A stretch of DNA of 64,000 nt, taken from positions 62,001-126,000 of the forward strand of contig CAZCFY010000010.1 of the NCBI GenBank assembly GCA_964498095.1. The letters run 5' to 3'. The notes under the pieces were generated by a model. The model had not been told where the DNA came from, made no database searches, and was given only the letters and a program-made list of their open reading frames with translations. Positions 8,157-16,652 of the stretch are shown here, one piece after another; position 1 is the stretch's first letter, and each line of letters begins with the position of its first letter. Origin of the DNA: SG-bin7 sp964498095 (GTDB taxonomy: Bacteria; Bdellovibrionota; Bdellovibrionia; Bdellovibrionales; SG-bin7). The position numbers and the translations under genes were made by a program.

Positions 8157-8792
8157 TCAGCTCTGAATTAAAGCATCGCGATATTTTTTTCCAATTTTAC
8201 CGAGCTCATCGGAGACCGCGGGTTCGGCGGTTTGTGACTCGATTTTAGAATTTATCTCCTGCTTAATATGTTCAGCGGGCTCTACCCAATCTGGGAGCTC
8301 GCTCTCCTTGTACACTTTCTCTTCCTTATTTACTTTTGCTATAAATGAAACTTCGGCTAACGGCAAATCCACTTGTTCGGCGATTTCATTGGCCGTTAAT
8401 CCCTGATGCGCTAAGCGCGCCGCCTGCACGTACTTTTGCGTGCGTTGGCGTTCGATGATCTCATCATGCGGAATTTTATCCTGAAAAATTTTAGCGACAT
8501 TTAAACTCTTCTTTGTCGATTGATCGATGAGTTGGACTTGTTTTTCACTATCCATCACCGCCTTATTAAGTTCTCGGCATTTTCGGTCAAGGAGTGAGGA
8601 GAGCTGCGCGACCTGAGTTTCGGTTTTATCCGAAAGATCTTCGAGAACTGAGATTTTACTTTGGAGAATTTGTAGACCCTTACTTAAGCGGGGATCTTCT
8701 TTTGCCGGCCGGTTAATTTTCATCCACAAGAGCCAGAGCGTTAACCCAAAGCCAACATTAACTAAAACTTGAACAAGGCCCCATAAACTCAA
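8157..8792 (-). CDS. DUF2802-like membrane-anchored coiled-coil protein
   Basis: The 211-aa protein has one N-terminal membrane segment (about residues 5-24). A long coiled coil (residues 35-105) follows, then a helix-turn-helix-like region (ARLAHQGLTANEIAEQVDLP, about residues 126-145) that resembles DUF2802. In gammaproteobacteria DUF2802 genes sit in flagellar/chemotaxis operons and the protein is implicated in polar assembly. That is family knowledge, not shown here. The C-terminal tail is acidic and variable. It pairs with the 81-aa gene downstream. The resemblance rests on one motif, so the family call is moderate. Confidence 0.65.
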   Translation of the reverse strand: MSLWGLVQVLVNVGFGLTLWLLWMKINRPAKEDPRLSKGLQILQSKISVLEDLSDKTETQVAQLSSLLDRKCRELNKAVMDSEKQVQLIDQSTKKSLNVAKIFQDKIPHDEIIERQRTQKYVQAARLAHQGLTANEIAEQVDLPLAEVSFIAKVNKEEKVYKESELPDWVEPAEHIKQEINSKIESQTAEPAVSDELGKIGKKYRDALIQS

Positions 8793-8820
8793 AGATCACG
8801 TCCTTCTGGAGGTTCTTCGT

Positions 8821-8914
8821 GGTCTACTCTTTAGACCCATCTTTAATTTTACCGGGTTAAGTGTCGCGCTACAAGATGGCCTAGACCAGGGTCTAGGCCA
8901 AAAGAGGCTTTTGG
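8821..8914. other. Cluster of three inverted repeats between two minus-strand genes
   Basis: Three perfect palindromes occur in the gap after the metzincin gene: GGTCTA-N5-TAGACC at 8821-8837, GGCCTAGACC-AG-GGTCTAGGCC at 8878-8899, and CCAAAAG-AGG-CTTTTGG at 8898-8914. The last lies one base from the metzincin stop and could act as its transcription terminator, although no U-run follows on the minus strand. The repeated GGTCTA/TAGACC core could instead be a regulator site. Confidence 0.55.
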
Positions 8915-8915
8915 A

Positions 8916-10124
8916 TTAAATCTCGATACGTAAATAGACTTTGTCGCCTATTTTTCCTGAAAGCTCGATCCAGCCCGAGCTAGTGATTCCACGGCCCCAG
9001 ACTTCGCGCTTTATTTTTCCGTCGCGCGAAAGATAGATTCCGCGAAATGCCACATGTGGTGTACCAAAAGCGAGTCCCATCCATTCCGATGACCAACGCT
9101 CCTTAGTTATCACTTTTTGCTCTTCCGGGAGCCACATCATTACGTGAGTCTCGGCATCACGATAAGATCTATCTTCTAGTTCCCATTCTAAATCGACATA
9201 TCCTATAGACTCTCGTTTGCTTGGCTGGCCCAGTTTGTTCTCAACCGCAAAGAATTCTAATCTCTGCTTATTAATGGAGTAGGTTAGACATTTCTTAGGA
9301 TCATCCATCGCCAAAAATTCGCGCGCCCGGATATTAAAATCAATCCCTCCAATTTTGGGAGGTGTTCCAGCGCTACAGGATACAACATAAGGATATGGTC
9401 CAGGCTCAAATTTAAATTGCGCGGGCTTGTAATTCTTTATCAATTCCAAAACATCAGGCGATGGATTTTTAAATGTATCTTTTCTAACTAACAGCTCTGG
9501 AAAATTGTGATTCATAAGATCCATGCCACTTACATTTCTATGTTGAAATCCAAAAAGATGTCCCAGCTCATGCATTACAAGAATTCTAAATAGATGACCC
9601 TCGAAGGAACTCCAGACATTTTCTAAAACATTTTTATTTTTAAATTTCAAAGGACCATTTTCTGGCGAGATGTAAATAAATCCTTTGCCGCGCAAATTTA
9701 CATTATCGTAGTCCGTGCGGACTGTGATCCCAAGCCACGAAGTGGGGATCCAACCAGCCGGCGGCGCCTCTGGCAAAACTCCTAACAAAAATTCCAAATC
9801 GATATCACTTGCGCAATCTACCTCTAAAAAAGATTGTGTTCCGAGTTGCAAGGCATCACGCATGGGATATAGGTCACGCGAGATTTTAAACTGCTCAAGC
9901 CAATAAGAGATCGCGTCGCGAATTCTTTGGGAAGCTAGACTTTTTGAAAGGCTAAAATTCCTTTCATCGATTTTAAGGCAGTAACGTACTTCTTTCGTGT
10001 TTTGCACAAACCACGGGTTATTGGCGGTACGGACAAATCCCCCGCCACCACCCGACCCTGGACCAGCTTCTCCCGCCAAGGCCGCAAAACTGGTAAAAAA
10101 CAATAAACTAACTAGCAATTTCAT
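8916..10124 (-). CDS. Secreted metzincin-type zinc metalloprotease
   Basis: The 402-aa protein has a cleavable signal peptide (about residues 1-18) and a Gly-rich stretch after it. The long zinc motif HELGHLFGFQH spans residues 185-195, with Met-turn-like SGMDLMNH about ten residues later. This HExxHxxGxxH pattern defines metzincins (matrixin/M10-like). The C-terminal half (residues 230-402) is beta-rich with paired cysteines and may be a substrate-binding or pro-region. An ideal GGAGG precedes the ATG. It is probably periplasmic or extracellular. The exact peptidase subfamily cannot be fixed by reading. Hairpins follow the stop codon. Confidence 0.88.
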   Translation of the reverse strand: MKLLVSLLFFTSFAALAGEAGPGSGGGGGFVRTANNPWFVQNTKEVRYCLKIDERNFSLSKSLASQRIRDAISYWLEQFKISRDLYPMRDALQLGTQSFLEVDCASDIDLEFLLGVLPEAPPAGWIPTSWLGITVRTDYDNVNLRGKGFIYISPENGPLKFKNKNVLENVWSSFEGHLFRILVMHELGHLFGFQHRNVSGMDLMNHNFPELLVRKDTFKNPSPDVLELIKNYKPAQFKFEPGPYPYVVSCSAGTPPKIGGIDFNIRAREFLAMDDPKKCLTYSINKQRLEFFAVENKLGQPSKRESIGYVDLEWELEDRSYRDAETHVMMWLPEEQKVITKERWSSEWMGLAFGTPHVAFRGIYLSRDGKIKREVWGRGITSSGWIELSGKIGDKVYLRIEI

Positions 10125-10264
10125 AAGTCCTCCACGGTGCTCTAACTCCAGGGCACCTTATAGAGCAAATATATTAGCCAACCGTCAAACTTCTCAAGAT
10201 TGTTTTTATCAAAAAATAACGAATTTCGTTATAATTTATTACGCTATGAAAAAGGTCCAGCTTT

Positions 10265-12370
10265 TTACCAAAGCGTACAGCGGTCTTTAGCTGCAGGAGC
10301 CATCTTCGTTCCCTCTTTACAGCTAAAAGCCTTACTAAACGCCGGCGTATTCACAAGTGAACCAATCACACGATATTTAGGGTTGGCGTGCTCATTAGTT
10401 TTGGCTTGGTTATCCGCGTATTGAGGCGTTTCTTTGGCACACCACGCCTGCGCGAAGCTTAAGAAAAATCTTTGATCTCCCGTGTAGCCCTGCTTTAATT
10501 CTTTGGATTTTTCGCCGGCGGCTTTTTGATAAGCTAGGTACGAAACTTTTAGCCCACCAATATCGGCAATGTTTTCCGTTAACGTTAGCTTACCGTCGAT
10601 CGGCGTACCAGAACCCACTTTATATTGGTTGTACTGGTTAACAATACACTGACTTTTTTCTTTGTAAGCGGCCGTGGACTTTTCTGTCCACCAATCGATG
10701 ACATTGCCATCACCATCATATTGGCGTCCGCCGCTGTCAAAACCGTGAGTTAACTCGTGCCCGATAACGGCGCCAATAGCACCATAATTCGCGGCCTCAG
10801 AAAAATTGAGACCGAAAAAAGGAACTTGTAAAATTCCCGCAGGAAAAACAATTTCGTTCCATGGCGGATTATAGTAGGCGTTTACAGTTGCTGGTGACAT
10901 TCCCCAAAGAGATTTATCCACGGGTTTGCCGATAAGATTTAATTGAAACAGTGACTCAAACTTTCGCGAGCCAAAAACGTTTTGTACGAAGTTATTTGAA
11001 ACTTTAAGATCATCATAGTTGCGGAACTTATCCGGATAGCCGATCTTAGTAATAAACTTATGTAATTTTTGTGAAGCCTTGGTTTTTGTTTCTTGATCTA
11101 ACCACTCAACGTTATTTAGGTTGGCTTCGAATGCCGCTTGAATGTTGTTTACCATCTCCATAGACTTCTTTTTGCCTTCAGCGCCGAAGGTCTTATTAAC
11201 AAAAGCTTCTCCCAAAGCTTCGCCGAGGGCAGAGTCCACCGCAGAAACGCAAACTTCCCATCTTTCGGGTTGCGATTTCGCTCCCCGCATAAACATACCA
11301 TAGAATGCGAAATTCTCTTGGCGGTAAGCTTCGTTGAGCACAGACGCTGATTTATGCAGAAAGTGCCATTTAAGATAGACTTTTAAATCCTCAAGACTTG
11401 TCGTTTTTAGAACTTTAACAACGTCTTGAAGATACTTAGGCGCCGTGACATTTATTTTTTGATCTTTCAAATTCAAGCCAAGATCATTTAAGTAACTTGC
11501 CAAGGCAAAATCGCTCTGTGCAAAAACGCCTTCAAGCGCTTTCAAGTTCGTTGGATTGGTAGTAACCGAAGGATCAAACACTTGGCCGCGAGTCAATGAT
11601 TCTTGCGCGAGCTGAGTTTCGATGGCCATAACGACTTGCGCATTTTTTTCGGCCAGCGCCGTATCAACACCAGCAATTACAAACATTTTAGCGATATGCT
11701 TTAAGTATTCGGCGCGGGTCTTTTCATTTTCGGCCTTTAAGTAATAGGATTTCTCGCCTAAGCCCATGCCACCTTGAGAAAGCTCGGCAATCAAACTATT
11801 TGAGTCCGCAGCGTCGGCATTTAAGGACATATTGAAAAAGGCATCGACATTGACGAGATGTAAAGAGGCCAGTAAAGCCGGCAGCTGTTCTTTTGTAGCA
11901 TTTTGAATTTTTTCAAGCTGTTGTACCACGAACTGCGGGGCATCTTTTTCTATTTGGTCGGTATTCATGCACGCGGCATAATATTGCGCGAGTTTTTGCG
12001 AGTATTTAGCGGCTACAGGGCTTTGTCCGGCGGCAAAAGCCTCTAGCAACTCTTTGTTTATTGCTGTGTTACGATCGTCAATGACATTAAAGTTTTTGCC
12101 GTAGCTGGGTTTATCATCGGGTAATTTAAAGTTTTTGATCCAAGCGCCACAGGCATACTCATAAAAATCTTCACACGGGTTCATGGCTTTGTTAATCGCG
12201 GCAAGGTCGATTTCCGAGTCTTCGCTGTCAGCCGGTAAAGTGACTGATTTATCGCTGCCGGCATTTGTTGGAGTCACTTTTTTGGGGTCATGATGATAAG
12301 GCTCGAATGGTTTACATCCGATAGAAATTAAAACTGTTATGCCCAAAAAAATCTTAAATGCCGCCACCAT
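10265..12370 (-). CDS. M13 family (neprilysin/PepO-like) metallopeptidase lipoprotein
   Basis: The 701-aa length is normal for M13 peptidases. The signal ends in LISIGC, so the protein is probably lipid-anchored in the periplasm. The zinc-binding GHELTHGFDSGG contains His538, Glu539 and His542. TLTENIADIGGLKVSY supplies the third ligand, Glu, near residue 600. NAYYNPPWNEIVFPAGIL is the conserved substrate-cleft segment, and the C-terminus has the family CTLW ending. These enzymes cut small peptides. CGGAGG lies before the ATG. No truncation or missing catalytic residue is visible. Confidence 0.95.
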   Translation of the reverse strand: MVAAFKIFLGITVLISIGCKPFEPYHHDPKKVTPTNAGSDKSVTLPADSEDSEIDLAAINKAMNPCEDFYEYACGAWIKNFKLPDDKPSYGKNFNVIDDRNTAINKELLEAFAAGQSPVAAKYSQKLAQYYAACMNTDQIEKDAPQFVVQQLEKIQNATKEQLPALLASLHLVNVDAFFNMSLNADAADSNSLIAELSQGGMGLGEKSYYLKAENEKTRAEYLKHIAKMFVIAGVDTALAEKNAQVVMAIETQLAQESLTRGQVFDPSVTTNPTNLKALEGVFAQSDFALASYLNDLGLNLKDQKINVTAPKYLQDVVKVLKTTSLEDLKVYLKWHFLHKSASVLNEAYRQENFAFYGMFMRGAKSQPERWEVCVSAVDSALGEALGEAFVNKTFGAEGKKKSMEMVNNIQAAFEANLNNVEWLDQETKTKASQKLHKFITKIGYPDKFRNYDDLKVSNNFVQNVFGSRKFESLFQLNLIGKPVDKSLWGMSPATVNAYYNPPWNEIVFPAGILQVPFFGLNFSEAANYGAIGAVIGHELTHGFDSGGRQYDGDGNVIDWWTEKSTAAYKEKSQCIVNQYNQYKVGSGTPIDGKLTLTENIADIGGLKVSYLAYQKAAGEKSKELKQGYTGDQRFFLSFAQAWCAKETPQYADNQAKTNEHANPKYRVIGSLVNTPAFSKAFSCKEGTKMAPAAKDRCTLW

Positions 12371-12417
12371 AAAGGTCCTCCGGTTTTCTACAAGTAAGTC
12401 AATATAACGGGTTTATT

Positions 12418-12436
12418 CACTCTATTAAATAGAGTG
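12418..12436. other. Perfect 19-bp palindrome
   Basis: CACTCTATT-A-AATAGAGTG lies between the ABC-F stop and the M13 start, next to an A/T-rich block (12437-12452). It could be a terminator of the ABC-F gene or an operator of the M13 gene. No U-run follows it on the minus strand, so the terminator reading is weak. Confidence 0.4.
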
Positions 12437-12465
12437 TAAAAATTTTTAAAACGGGACAAATTTTG

Positions 12466-14091
12466 TTAGTGAGCTTCGGGGTGTTTTTTGGACCAATAAT
12501 AATCCCAGTCGCCATTAGTAACGAGTAACTGATTTTTATCGAGTTCAAACACTTTTGTCGTAATAGAACGCAAAAAATACCTATCATGGCTAACGATCAT
12601 TACCGTTCCCGGGAATTGCTTTATCGCCTGAAGAAGAACCTCGCGAGAACGGATATCCAAGTGATTCGTCGGTTCATCCAAAACAAGAAAGTTAATGGGC
12701 CGCGCCAGAATAGTGGCAAGAACCAGACGGCTCTTTTCGCCCCCGGACAATATCGAAACCTTTTTATCAGCATCGTCACCGGTGAACAAGAATGCACCCA
12801 ATAGGTTTCTCACGTATCCAATTGTCGCCGTGGGGATTTTTTTATGAACTTCTTCCATTACGGTTTCATGTGGATCAAGCACATCCAAAGAATTTTGACT
12901 AAAATAACCCAAGGAAACATTGGCACCTATCGTCGCCTTGCCCTCCGTAGGCTCGGCTTGTTCAGCCACAATCTTTAATAAAGTCGATTTACCGGCACCA
13001 TTTACACCCACGACGGCAACGCGGTCTAAACGCTTTACTAAGGCGTTTGCATTTTTAAAGACGAGTTTTTCTTTTCCCTCGGGGGTTTTCCAGGTTTTCC
13101 CTAAGTTCTCAATTTTTAAAACCTCATCACCACCGCGCGGAGGAGTAGGCCATTGAAAATTAATTTCCTTTTCATCCGGCGGAATTTCGATGATATCAAT
13201 TTTCTCTAATTTCTTTACACGCGACTGTACCTGCGCCGCATGACTGGCGCGCGCCGCGAAGCGCGCAATAAACTCTTTTTCTTTTGCTAACATATCCTCT
13301 TGGCGTTTCGCGCTGGCAATTAATTGCTCAAGGCGAATCTTTTTTTCCCGTTCATAGAAATCGTAATTGCCCGAGTATACGGTAATCGTTTGATGCGCGA
13401 CCTCGATGATTTTTTTAACGATACGGTTCATGAAATCACGGTCGTGGCTCGTCATTAGAAGGGCACCCTTAAAATTCATAATCCATTCTTCGAGCCAAAT
13501 TATGGATTCCATGTCCAAGTGGTTGGTGGGTTCGTCCATTAATAAAACTTCCGGATTGATCGCCAGTATTTTAGCCAGCGCGATCCGCATTTTCCATCCA
13601 CCGCTAAAACTTTCCGTTGGACGGTGATAGTCTTCAGGCCCAATGCCTAAGCCAGTGAGGATCTCAGCCGCCCGCTGGTCAATATCGTATCCCCCAAGAC
13701 GTTCAAACTCGGCCTGCAATTCGCCATACTCCTCGAGCATGCGTTGCATTTTATCGTCGTCCATCGGCTCCGCCAGGTGCGATTCTATTTCTTGGATGCG
13801 CTTTTGCATTTGCGGAATATTGCCGATACCGGTCTTTACTTCTTCAAGAGCCGAGCTCCCCTTCATTTCTTCGATATTTTGTGAGAAGTAGCCCAGAACT
13901 AATTTATCGGGCTTCGAAACCGCACCGCCATCGACGCCCTCCTCACCCGCCAAAATACGAAAAATCGTAGTTTTACCAGCGCCGTTGGGGCCAACAAGTC
14001 CAATCTTTTCTCCGGAATTAATTTGGAATGACCCATTCTTATAAAGAATTTTATTGCCATACTGTTTGGTAATATTCGAGACGTGAATCAT
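12466..14091 (-). CDS. ABC-F family ATPase
   Basis: This 541-aa soluble protein has two nucleotide-binding domains. Walker A motifs GPNGAGKTT (residues about 35-43) and GVNGAGKST (about 360), signature motifs SFSGGWKMRIALAK and ILSGGEKSRLVLAT, and two DEPTNHLD Walker B motifs are all intact. The roughly 80-residue linker between the domains is charged and helical, as in ABC-F proteins, which act on the ribosome at the E site. There are no membrane segments, so it is not a transporter. The layout resembles YbiT more than EttA or Uup, but that is a guess. The start lies three bases after the aspartate aminotransferase stop and has no clear Shine-Dalgarno, which suggests coupling. Confidence 0.93.
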   Translation of the reverse strand: MIHVSNITKQYGNKILYKNGSFQINSGEKIGLVGPNGAGKTTIFRILAGEEGVDGGAVSKPDKLVLGYFSQNIEEMKGSSALEEVKTGIGNIPQMQKRIQEIESHLAEPMDDDKMQRMLEEYGELQAEFERLGGYDIDQRAAEILTGLGIGPEDYHRPTESFSGGWKMRIALAKILAINPEVLLMDEPTNHLDMESIIWLEEWIMNFKGALLMTSHDRDFMNRIVKKIIEVAHQTITVYSGNYDFYEREKKIRLEQLIASAKRQEDMLAKEKEFIARFAARASHAAQVQSRVKKLEKIDIIEIPPDEKEINFQWPTPPRGGDEVLKIENLGKTWKTPEGKEKLVFKNANALVKRLDRVAVVGVNGAGKSTLLKIVAEQAEPTEGKATIGANVSLGYFSQNSLDVLDPHETVMEEVHKKIPTATIGYVRNLLGAFLFTGDDADKKVSILSGGEKSRLVLATILARPINFLVLDEPTNHLDIRSREVLLQAIKQFPGTVMIVSHDRYFLRSITTKVFELDKNQLLVTNGDWDYYWSKKHPEAH

Positions 14092-14094
14092 TTT

Positions 14095-15288
14095 TTATTT
14101 TATTTCAGCAACAAATGTTTTTAATCGGTCAACCGCTACTTTTAATTTTTCATCTTTAATGGCGTAACTGGCGCGCAAATAACCCTCTAAACCAAAAGAG
14201 GCCCCATCCACCGTAGCCACATAAAAATTTTCTAAAAGCAACTTAACAAATTCCATCGAACCAGAAATTTTATGTCCCTTCCAGGATTTTCCCAGATAAT
14301 GGCTTATATCAAGCCAAAAATAAAACGCCCCCTCGGGGGTGTTAAATTTAATATTTGGTACGGCCTTTAATATTTCTGAAAAATAATCGCGGCGTTTTTT
14401 TAACGTATCCACTACGGCCGGAATTTCTTTAACTCCGTCTTTTAATGCTTCAATAGCGGCGTATTGAGAAATCGAACTCGCACAGCTCACGGTTTGGCTC
14501 TGGTAAATATTCATACCGTCAATCCACCACTTTGGACCCAGAGCCCAACCTAAGCGCCAGCCCGTCATTGAATAACTTTTTGAGACACCATTAACGACAA
14601 GCAACCGCTCTTTTAAGCGCGGTTCAAATTTTAATAAATGAGGCGCAACGTCTCCGCCAAAATAAAGCCGGTTGTAAATGTCGTCACTAATGATAAAGCA
14701 ATGCGGAAACTCCAGCAATAAAGCCGCCAACTCCTGCAACTCTTTGGCCGAATAGACTTCTCCCGTGGGATTGCTGGGAGAATTCAAAATAACCGCTTTT
14801 GTGCTTTGACTGATAACTTTCTTTAAACTCTTAGCATCCAATTTAAAGTGGGATTCCGCATTACAATCTATAACTTTCGAAATCCCCTCGGCCAATTGAA
14901 CCATATCGGGATAACTTACCCAATAAGGCGCCGGAATAATCACCTCATCGCCAGGGTTAATGAGTGCCTGGAGCGCGCTAAAAATTATGAATTTTGCCCC
15001 CGCTGAGACCGTAACTTGATTAGGCTCGTAATTAATTCCTGTCTCACTTAATGCTTGCGCGGCGATAAGTTTTCTTAAGTCGAGAAGACCTTCCGTTGGC
15101 ATGTACTTTGTTTTTCCACTCTTGATGGCTTCAATGCCCGCTTGTTTAACTATTTCGAACGAATCCCAATCCGGCTCTCCAACAGTTAATGAAACAACGT
15201 CTTTACCCTCTCCCGCCAATGCTTTGGCCTTTGCCGCAAGCGTTAGTGTTGGCGAGGGTTTGATGGAACGAATTCTATTGGCGAGCAC
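14095..15288 (-). CDS. aspC: Pyridoxal-phosphate aspartate aminotransferase (class I)
   Basis: The 397-aa product matches the class I, Igamma-type aspartate aminotransferase family. It has the N-terminal TVGEPDWDSFEIVKQA, the PLP-phosphate contact NSPSNPTGEVYS, the Schiff-base lysine in SKSYSMTGWRLGW and a late Arg in GYLRASYA. It would interconvert aspartate and 2-oxoglutarate with oxaloacetate and glutamate. Some relatives also act on prephenate. The start is GTG at 15288 with AGGAAAAATACA upstream, and the 5' end overlaps coaD by 14 bases, so it belongs to the rsmD-coaD-aspC run. Confidence 0.92.
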   Translation of the reverse strand: MLANRIRSIKPSPTLTLAAKAKALAGEGKDVVSLTVGEPDWDSFEIVKQAGIEAIKSGKTKYMPTEGLLDLRKLIAAQALSETGINYEPNQVTVSAGAKFIIFSALQALINPGDEVIIPAPYWVSYPDMVQLAEGISKVIDCNAESHFKLDAKSLKKVISQSTKAVILNSPSNPTGEVYSAKELQELAALLLEFPHCFIISDDIYNRLYFGGDVAPHLLKFEPRLKERLLVVNGVSKSYSMTGWRLGWALGPKWWIDGMNIYQSQTVSCASSISQYAAIEALKDGVKEIPAVVDTLKKRRDYFSEILKAVPNIKFNTPEGAFYFWLDISHYLGKSWKGHKISGSMEFVKLLLENFYVATVDGASFGLEGYLRASYAIKDEKLKVAVDRLKTFVAEIK

Positions 15289-15760
15289 TGTATTTTTCCT
15301 TTATCGCTTTGGCCACGACCGCTGGCACGAAAGATTCTAAATCCCCGCCGGCCTGGGCTATTTCTTTAATCGCGGATGACGAAATAAACTGAAGCTCCGC
15401 ACTGGGAAAAAAAATACAAGTTTCTATGTCGGGCGCCAAGCGCTTGTTCATCTGGGCCACCACGATCTCGTGATCAAAGTCCGAAGAGCTGCGTACCCCA
15501 CGCAAAATTACTTTTGCGCCCGCCTCCCGCACAAAGTCAGTTGTTAACCCATCCCAAGTTTCCACTTCCACGCTTTTTTTCTTACCCAAAGATTTGATGA
15601 TGAGGTCACGGCGTTCTTTAGAGCTAAACATATATTGTTTACGGCTCGATTGCGCCACCAATATTATTACCCGGCTAAATACTTTAAGAGACCTATTGAT
15701 AACATCAACATGGCCTAAAGTTATCGGATCAAAACTCCCGGGGTAAACGGCTACACTCAA
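15275..15760 (-). CDS. coaD: Phosphopantetheine adenylyltransferase
   Basis: The 161-aa protein has the complete CoaD signature: the nucleotidyltransferase motif PGSFDPITLGHVDVI (residues 7-21), the RGVRSSSDFDHE loop and the ISSSAIKEIA motif near residue 128. CoaD makes dephospho-CoA from 4'-phosphopantetheine and ATP in coenzyme A synthesis. The start is TTG at 15760, preceded by CAGGAG, and overlaps the rsmD stop as TTGA. The rsmD-coaD order is conserved across many bacteria, which strengthens both calls. Confidence 0.97.
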   Translation of the reverse strand: MSVAVYPGSFDPITLGHVDVINRSLKVFSRVIILVAQSSRKQYMFSSKERRDLIIKSLGKKKSVEVETWDGLTTDFVREAGAKVILRGVRSSSDFDHEIVVAQMNKRLAPDIETCIFFPSAELQFISSSAIKEIAQAGGDLESFVPAVVAKAIKEKYSARQ

Positions 15761-16305
15761 TGATTTCTCCTGAAGATCGATAAAGTCTTATCACCAAACA
15801 CTCTTTGAGTCACACACTTTAACGGACCGTATTCCAGCGCTAACGGCTCTTTGGTTCCCGTTTCTATCGCGACCGTGACATTATCGGAAAAAATAGAACT
15901 CGCGGCGAGATCTGTCATAATGCGCGCGCCTAAAACCTCGGTAAAAGGTGGATCTATAAAAATAAGATCATATCGAAATTGTGGTACTTCTTTTAAAAAA
16001 TCAAAGACGTCGGCATTGACGATCTCAACCCCCTCTTTAATTTTAAGCTTTTCAAGATTTTCATTAATAATTTTTAACGATCTCTTATTGGATTCCACGC
16101 AGGTTACTTTTTGAGCGCCTCGGGAATGGGCTTCAATTCCTAAACTTCCCGTCCCAGAGAATAAATCCAGGACTACGGCGTTTTCTACTTCGGACTGAAT
16201 GATATTAAATAAGCTTTCTTTTACGCGGTCCGTAGTTGGCCGGATATGATCAGCCTTAAAATCCACAAGATGTTGCCCCTTATATTTGCCGCTAATTACT
16301 CTCAT
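15757..16305 (-). CDS. rsmD: 16S rRNA (guanine966-N2)-methyltransferase
   Basis: The 182-aa protein contains RVISGKYKG at the N-terminus, the SAM motif VLDLFSGTGSLGIEAHSRGA (residues about 45-64) and the catalytic DLIFIDPPF. These are the RsmD signatures for methylating G966 of 16S rRNA. The ATG overlaps the response-regulator stop by four bases (ATGA), and the stop overlaps the coaD TTG start. Its place behind a two-component pair is unusual, but the coaD link is the common one. Confidence 0.95.
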   Translation of the reverse strand: MRVISGKYKGQHLVDFKADHIRPTTDRVKESLFNIIQSEVENAVVLDLFSGTGSLGIEAHSRGAQKVTCVESNKRSLKIINENLEKLKIKEGVEIVNADVFDFLKEVPQFRYDLIFIDPPFTEVLGARIMTDLAASSIFSDNVTVAIETGTKEPLALEYGPLKCVTQRVFGDKTLSIFRRNH

Positions 16306-16652
16306 ACGAGCGTCTTTGCCAAACTCACGACGTCAAAAATATTTTCGAAAGGCTTCTCCAAAAAAAGATCAGCCCCCATTTGTTTTGCCGTTTCTTGGTT
16401 TTGCTCACCAGCATATGCCGACATCAAAACAACCTTAGCTTTTTTTGCCTTACCGACTTCCGTTAAAACTTCGGGTCCCGTGAGTTTAGGCATTATGACG
16501 TCTAAAAATACAAGGTCTGGATTTTCCTTGCGCCAAAGATCTAAACCCTGTGCCCCGTCTTCGGCGGTAAAAACAATTTCCCCTTGGGATTCTAACACAC
16601 GCTTTAAAGATAATCGCACTAAGGCTTCGTCGTCTATGATCAAAACTTTCAT
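16302..16652 (-). CDS. Single-domain response regulator
   Basis: The 116-aa protein is only a CheY-like receiver. The acidic pair is in IIDDEALVR, the phosphorylation Asp is in DLVFLDVIMP (about residue 51), Ser/Thr-type switch residues are in VVLMSAYAG, and the conserved Lys is in FLEKPFE. There is no output domain, so it acts through protein partners, plausibly as phosphoacceptor of the overlapping histidine kinase (ATGA overlap). It may influence motility because both follow the flagellar/glycosyltransferase block, but that is positional inference. Confidence 0.93.
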   Translation of the reverse strand: MKVLIIDDEALVRLSLKRVLESQGEIVFTAEDGAQGLDLWRKENPDLVFLDVIMPKLTGPEVLTEVGKAKKAKVVLMSAYAGEQNQETAKQMGADLFLEKPFENIFDVVSLAKTLV

